Origin: Rhipicephalus microplus
Taxonomy: Eukaryota > Arthropoda > Arachnida > Ixodida > Ixodidae
Reading direction: 5' to 3'
Assembly: GCF_043290135.1 (NCBI RefSeq)
Contig: NW_027464589.1
Location: forward strand, 2,175,001 to 2,239,000
Length of the DNA stretch: 64,000 bases
Part shown: in pieces, positions 62,750 through 64,000 of the stretch
Layout: each line of letters opens with the position of its first letter
Numbering within the stretch: position 1 is the stretch's first letter
Notes under the pieces: generated by a model
Database searches by the model: none
Told to the model about the DNA's origin: nothing
The model's input: only the letters and a program-made list of their open reading frames with translations
Position numbers and translations under genes: made by a program

Positions 62750-63397
62750 GCTCAAAACTACGGGGAAGTGGTCACTTCCATACAGATTACTGACGACTTT
62801 CCACTGGAGTAGAGGCACAAGAGATGGAGATACTATGCTCAGGTCTATGCAGGAGTAGGTGTTATTAGCGAGGTTATAATAGGTTGGTTCTTTTCGATTT
62901 AGGAGACACGCGCTCGACGAGATAAGGAACTGTTCGATCAGTCGACCTCACGCGTCATACCGAGAGTCACCCCATAGCCTGCTATGCGCATTAAAATCTC
63001 CAAGGAGAACATAGGGCTCCGGAAGTTTATCAATTAAAGAGTATAAATCACGTTTTTGCAGCTGATAGCTAGGAGGAATGTAAATACTGCAGATTGTGAT
63101 CAGTTTATCAAAAAGAACCGCTCGAACAGCCACTGCCTCAAGGGATGTTTGGAGTTGTAAGTGTGCGCATGCAATTCCTTGATTTACTATGATGGCAACA
63201 CCTCCGGATGATGTCATGGCATCATCTCGGTCCTTTCGAAAAATAACGTATTTACGAAGAAAATTCGTGTGTTTTGAATTAAGGTGTGTTTCTTGTACAC
63301 ACAGCACTTTTGGCGAGTGTTCATGTAAGAGTTCTTGGATGTCGTCAAGGTTCCTGAGGAGGCCCCTGACGTTCCATTGTATAATTTGAGTGTTCAT
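62750..63397 (-). pseudogene. AP endonuclease domain of ORF2
   Basis: This domain makes the first nick for target-primed reverse transcription. Family residues are visible in order: WN (codons 8-9), QETH (35-38, metal-binding Glu 36), IYIPP (105-109), LLGDFNAH (131-138, Asp 134 and Asn 136), IDL (184-186) and SDH (208-210, the catalytic Asp-His pair). The TGA at codon 150 falls just after the GDFNAH block, so translation would stop before IDL and SDH. The reading frame is the same on both sides of the stop, so it is a point nonsense change, not a frameshift. Confidence 0.88.
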
Positions 63398-63461
63398 GGT
63401 GAATGTAAAATAGTGCTGTGTGTACGAAAAGCGAGTGGCTGTTTAGACGGGGAATTTGAGT
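63398..63461 (-). other. ORF1-ORF2 spacer of the LINE
   Basis: There are 64 bp between the ORF1 stop and the ORF2 ATG. It is short and shows no internal promoter or clear structure. ORF2 would have to be translated by reinitiation or a similar route, as in other two-ORF LINEs; this is inference. Confidence 0.6.
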
Positions 63462-64000
63462 TCACTTAACAGGGCCGTCACCGGGCCCTGTTATTTGCTT
63501 TTTCGTTTTCTTGGCGCGCTCCAAGGAGCCACGCCACTCTTTCGGCACCAAGGGTGCCGACGTATCCATTGCCTCCTCGGAGGCACTGGATGCCCGCACA
63601 TGCGGGCTGTTAGTTCGGATTACGGGCCTCGCCTGGTGAGGGGAGGCCTTGAGACCCGAGGACTCTGGAGTCTCCGGTCTCTGTTTGGGAGTAGGTGGTG
63701 TAGCCTGGGCTACAGCCGCCTTGGGGGCAGGTGCCACAACCGTCGGCTCGGTATGCGCGGGCCGAAGGAGTGGCGAAGGCTGGTGCGGCGGTTCCCCCTG
63801 ACGCGCCGCATCAGCGTATGTAGGTCCATAGAATGGAGCGACTCTTCGCCGTGCTTCCTTAAATGTTATGTTCTCCTTTACCTTTAATGTAATTATTTCT
63901 TTTTCTTTTTTCCAATATGTGCAGGAGCGTGAATATGCGGCATGGTTTCCTTCGCAGTTTGCACAGTGTGGCGGTTGTTTGCAGTTCTCAGACACGTGGC
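63462..64000 (-). CDS. LINE ORF1 (gag-like nucleic-acid-binding protein), C-terminal part
   Basis: ORF1 proteins of these LINEs bind their RNA and form the ribonucleoprotein particle. The frame is open to the right edge; the GTG at 63995-63993 is not a start, since a His codon lies in frame upstream. Seen are the end of one zinc knuckle (H followed four residues later by C, in HVSENC) and a full CX2CX3HX6C knuckle (CANC...H...C, residues 11-25 counted from the GTG). A charged segment (KKEKEIITLK, then EARRR) follows, then a long Pro/Ala-rich stretch (about residues 70-130) and a basic C-terminus ending at TGA 63462-63464. No break is seen in the visible 178 codons. The start and any upstream RNA-binding part lie outside the window. 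Confidence 0.85.
   Translation of the reverse strand, partial: HVSENCKQPPHCANCEGNHAAYSRSCTYWKKEKEIITLKVKENITFKEARRRVAPFYGPTYADAARQGEPPHQPSPLLRPAHTEPTVVAPAPKAAVAQATPPTPKQRPETPESSGLKASPHQARPVIRTNSPHVRASSASEEAMDTSAPLVPKEWRGSLERAKKTKKQITGPGDGPVK

Larger units (their letters stand above)
59680..63397 (-). pseudogene. LINE ORF2 polyprotein (APE-RT-RNase H-CCHC), broken
   Basis: The intact form would nick target DNA and copy the LINE RNA into it. The ATG at 63397-63395 begins MNTQIIQWNVRG, a classic APE start. The total span of 3718 bp (about 1240 codons) is normal for an I-like ORF2. Lesions seen: an in-frame TGA at 62950-62948 replacing an expected Arg codon; a TAA at 62521-62519 with a frame change nearby; a TAA at 62370-62368; a TAA at 61917-61915 in the RT region; a frame change in paired A-runs at about 60292-60306; and another at about 59926-59936. 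The longest open piece is 551 codons (61857-60202), and its first Met is internal. The stop at 59682-59680 follows HIIHPGIP. All domains remain recognisable, so inactivation is fairly recent or the lesions are few. Confidence 0.9.
59335..64000 (-). mobile_element. Non-LTR retrotransposon (LINE, I-like with RNase H), 5' part outside window
   Basis: Read on the minus strand the order is ORF1 (gag-like zinc knuckles), ORF2 (AP endonuclease, reverse transcriptase, RNase H, CCHC) and a 3' UTR ending in a short ATC repeat. There is no LTR, integrase or protease. An ORF2 with an APE domain first and RNase H after RT is typical of the I group and relatives such as some Jockey-superfamily LINEs; the exact clade is inference. 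ORF2 has several stops and frame breaks, so the copy is inactive. It lies antisense to the satellite monomers and directly joins a truncated one. The 5' end, and hence the other flank and any target-site duplication, is not visible. Confidence 0.93.

Noticed and set aside
59778..63887. Plus-strand open frames across the LINE
   Set aside because: They are antisense shadows of the minus-strand LINE ORFs and show no family motifs.
63993..63995. GTG as the start of LINE ORF1
   Set aside because: The frame stays open upstream to the window edge, and the preceding His completes a zinc knuckle whose cysteines must lie further upstream.
59335..64000. Endogenous virus or LTR retrotransposon
   Set aside because: APE endonuclease before RT, RNase H after RT, no protease, integrase, envelope or LTR: this is a LINE.

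Overview
The window looks like non-coding, repeat-dominated DNA from an arthropod, most likely a hard tick (Ixodidae). There are no bacterial-type operons and no intact host gene. Three things point to a tick: a tRNA-headed monomer that resembles, from memory, the Ruka-type tRNA-derived SINE of ixodid ticks; a LINE of the RNase H-bearing (I-like) type; and a LINE 3' end of the kind I associate with tick genomes. The species call is inference. The repeat structure itself is read directly from the sequence.

Positions 1-59334 (93% of the window) are one uninterrupted head-to-tail tandem array, all on the + strand. By my hand count it has 131 tRNA-like heads, from 324 to 58920, with a mean spacing of 450.7 bp. 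Each monomer runs: a 71-nt tRNA-like module with Pol III A and B boxes; a pyrimidine-rich stretch with an early TTTT; an AT-rich middle; two short perfect inverted repeats (one holding the palindrome CACGTG); a CCATGG/ACTAGT palindromic patch; and a G-rich tail leading into the next head.

The array has layers. From 324 to about 12.9 kb it is diverged and essentially monomeric. From about 13 to 36.2 kb it is a higher-order repeat (HOR) of 14-15 monomers (6.3-6.75 kb): a partial copy 0, full copies 1 and 2, a 9-monomer partial copy 3, and a rearranged copy 4. The HOR is itself a mosaic of blocks that also occur near 1.2-2.0, 6.5-7.6 and 13.0-15.2 kb. From 36.2 to 40.5 kb it is monomeric again and contains a small minisatellite expansion (38541-38681). 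From 40.5 to 51.3 kb a second, younger mosaic of 3- and 4-monomer duplications appears. From 51.3 to 59.3 kb it is mostly monomeric, with one 1.5-monomer duplication.

Positions 59335-64000 are a minus-strand LINE that abuts the truncated last monomer. It has a 3' UTR with a terminal hairpin, a broken ORF2 (AP endonuclease, reverse transcriptase, RNase H, C-terminal CCHC) and the 3' part of ORF1 (gag-like zinc knuckles) running off the right edge. ORF2 carries several stops and frame breaks, so this copy cannot make a full protein. The many 60-140 aa open frames in the array are by-products of the repeat and are not annotated as genes.
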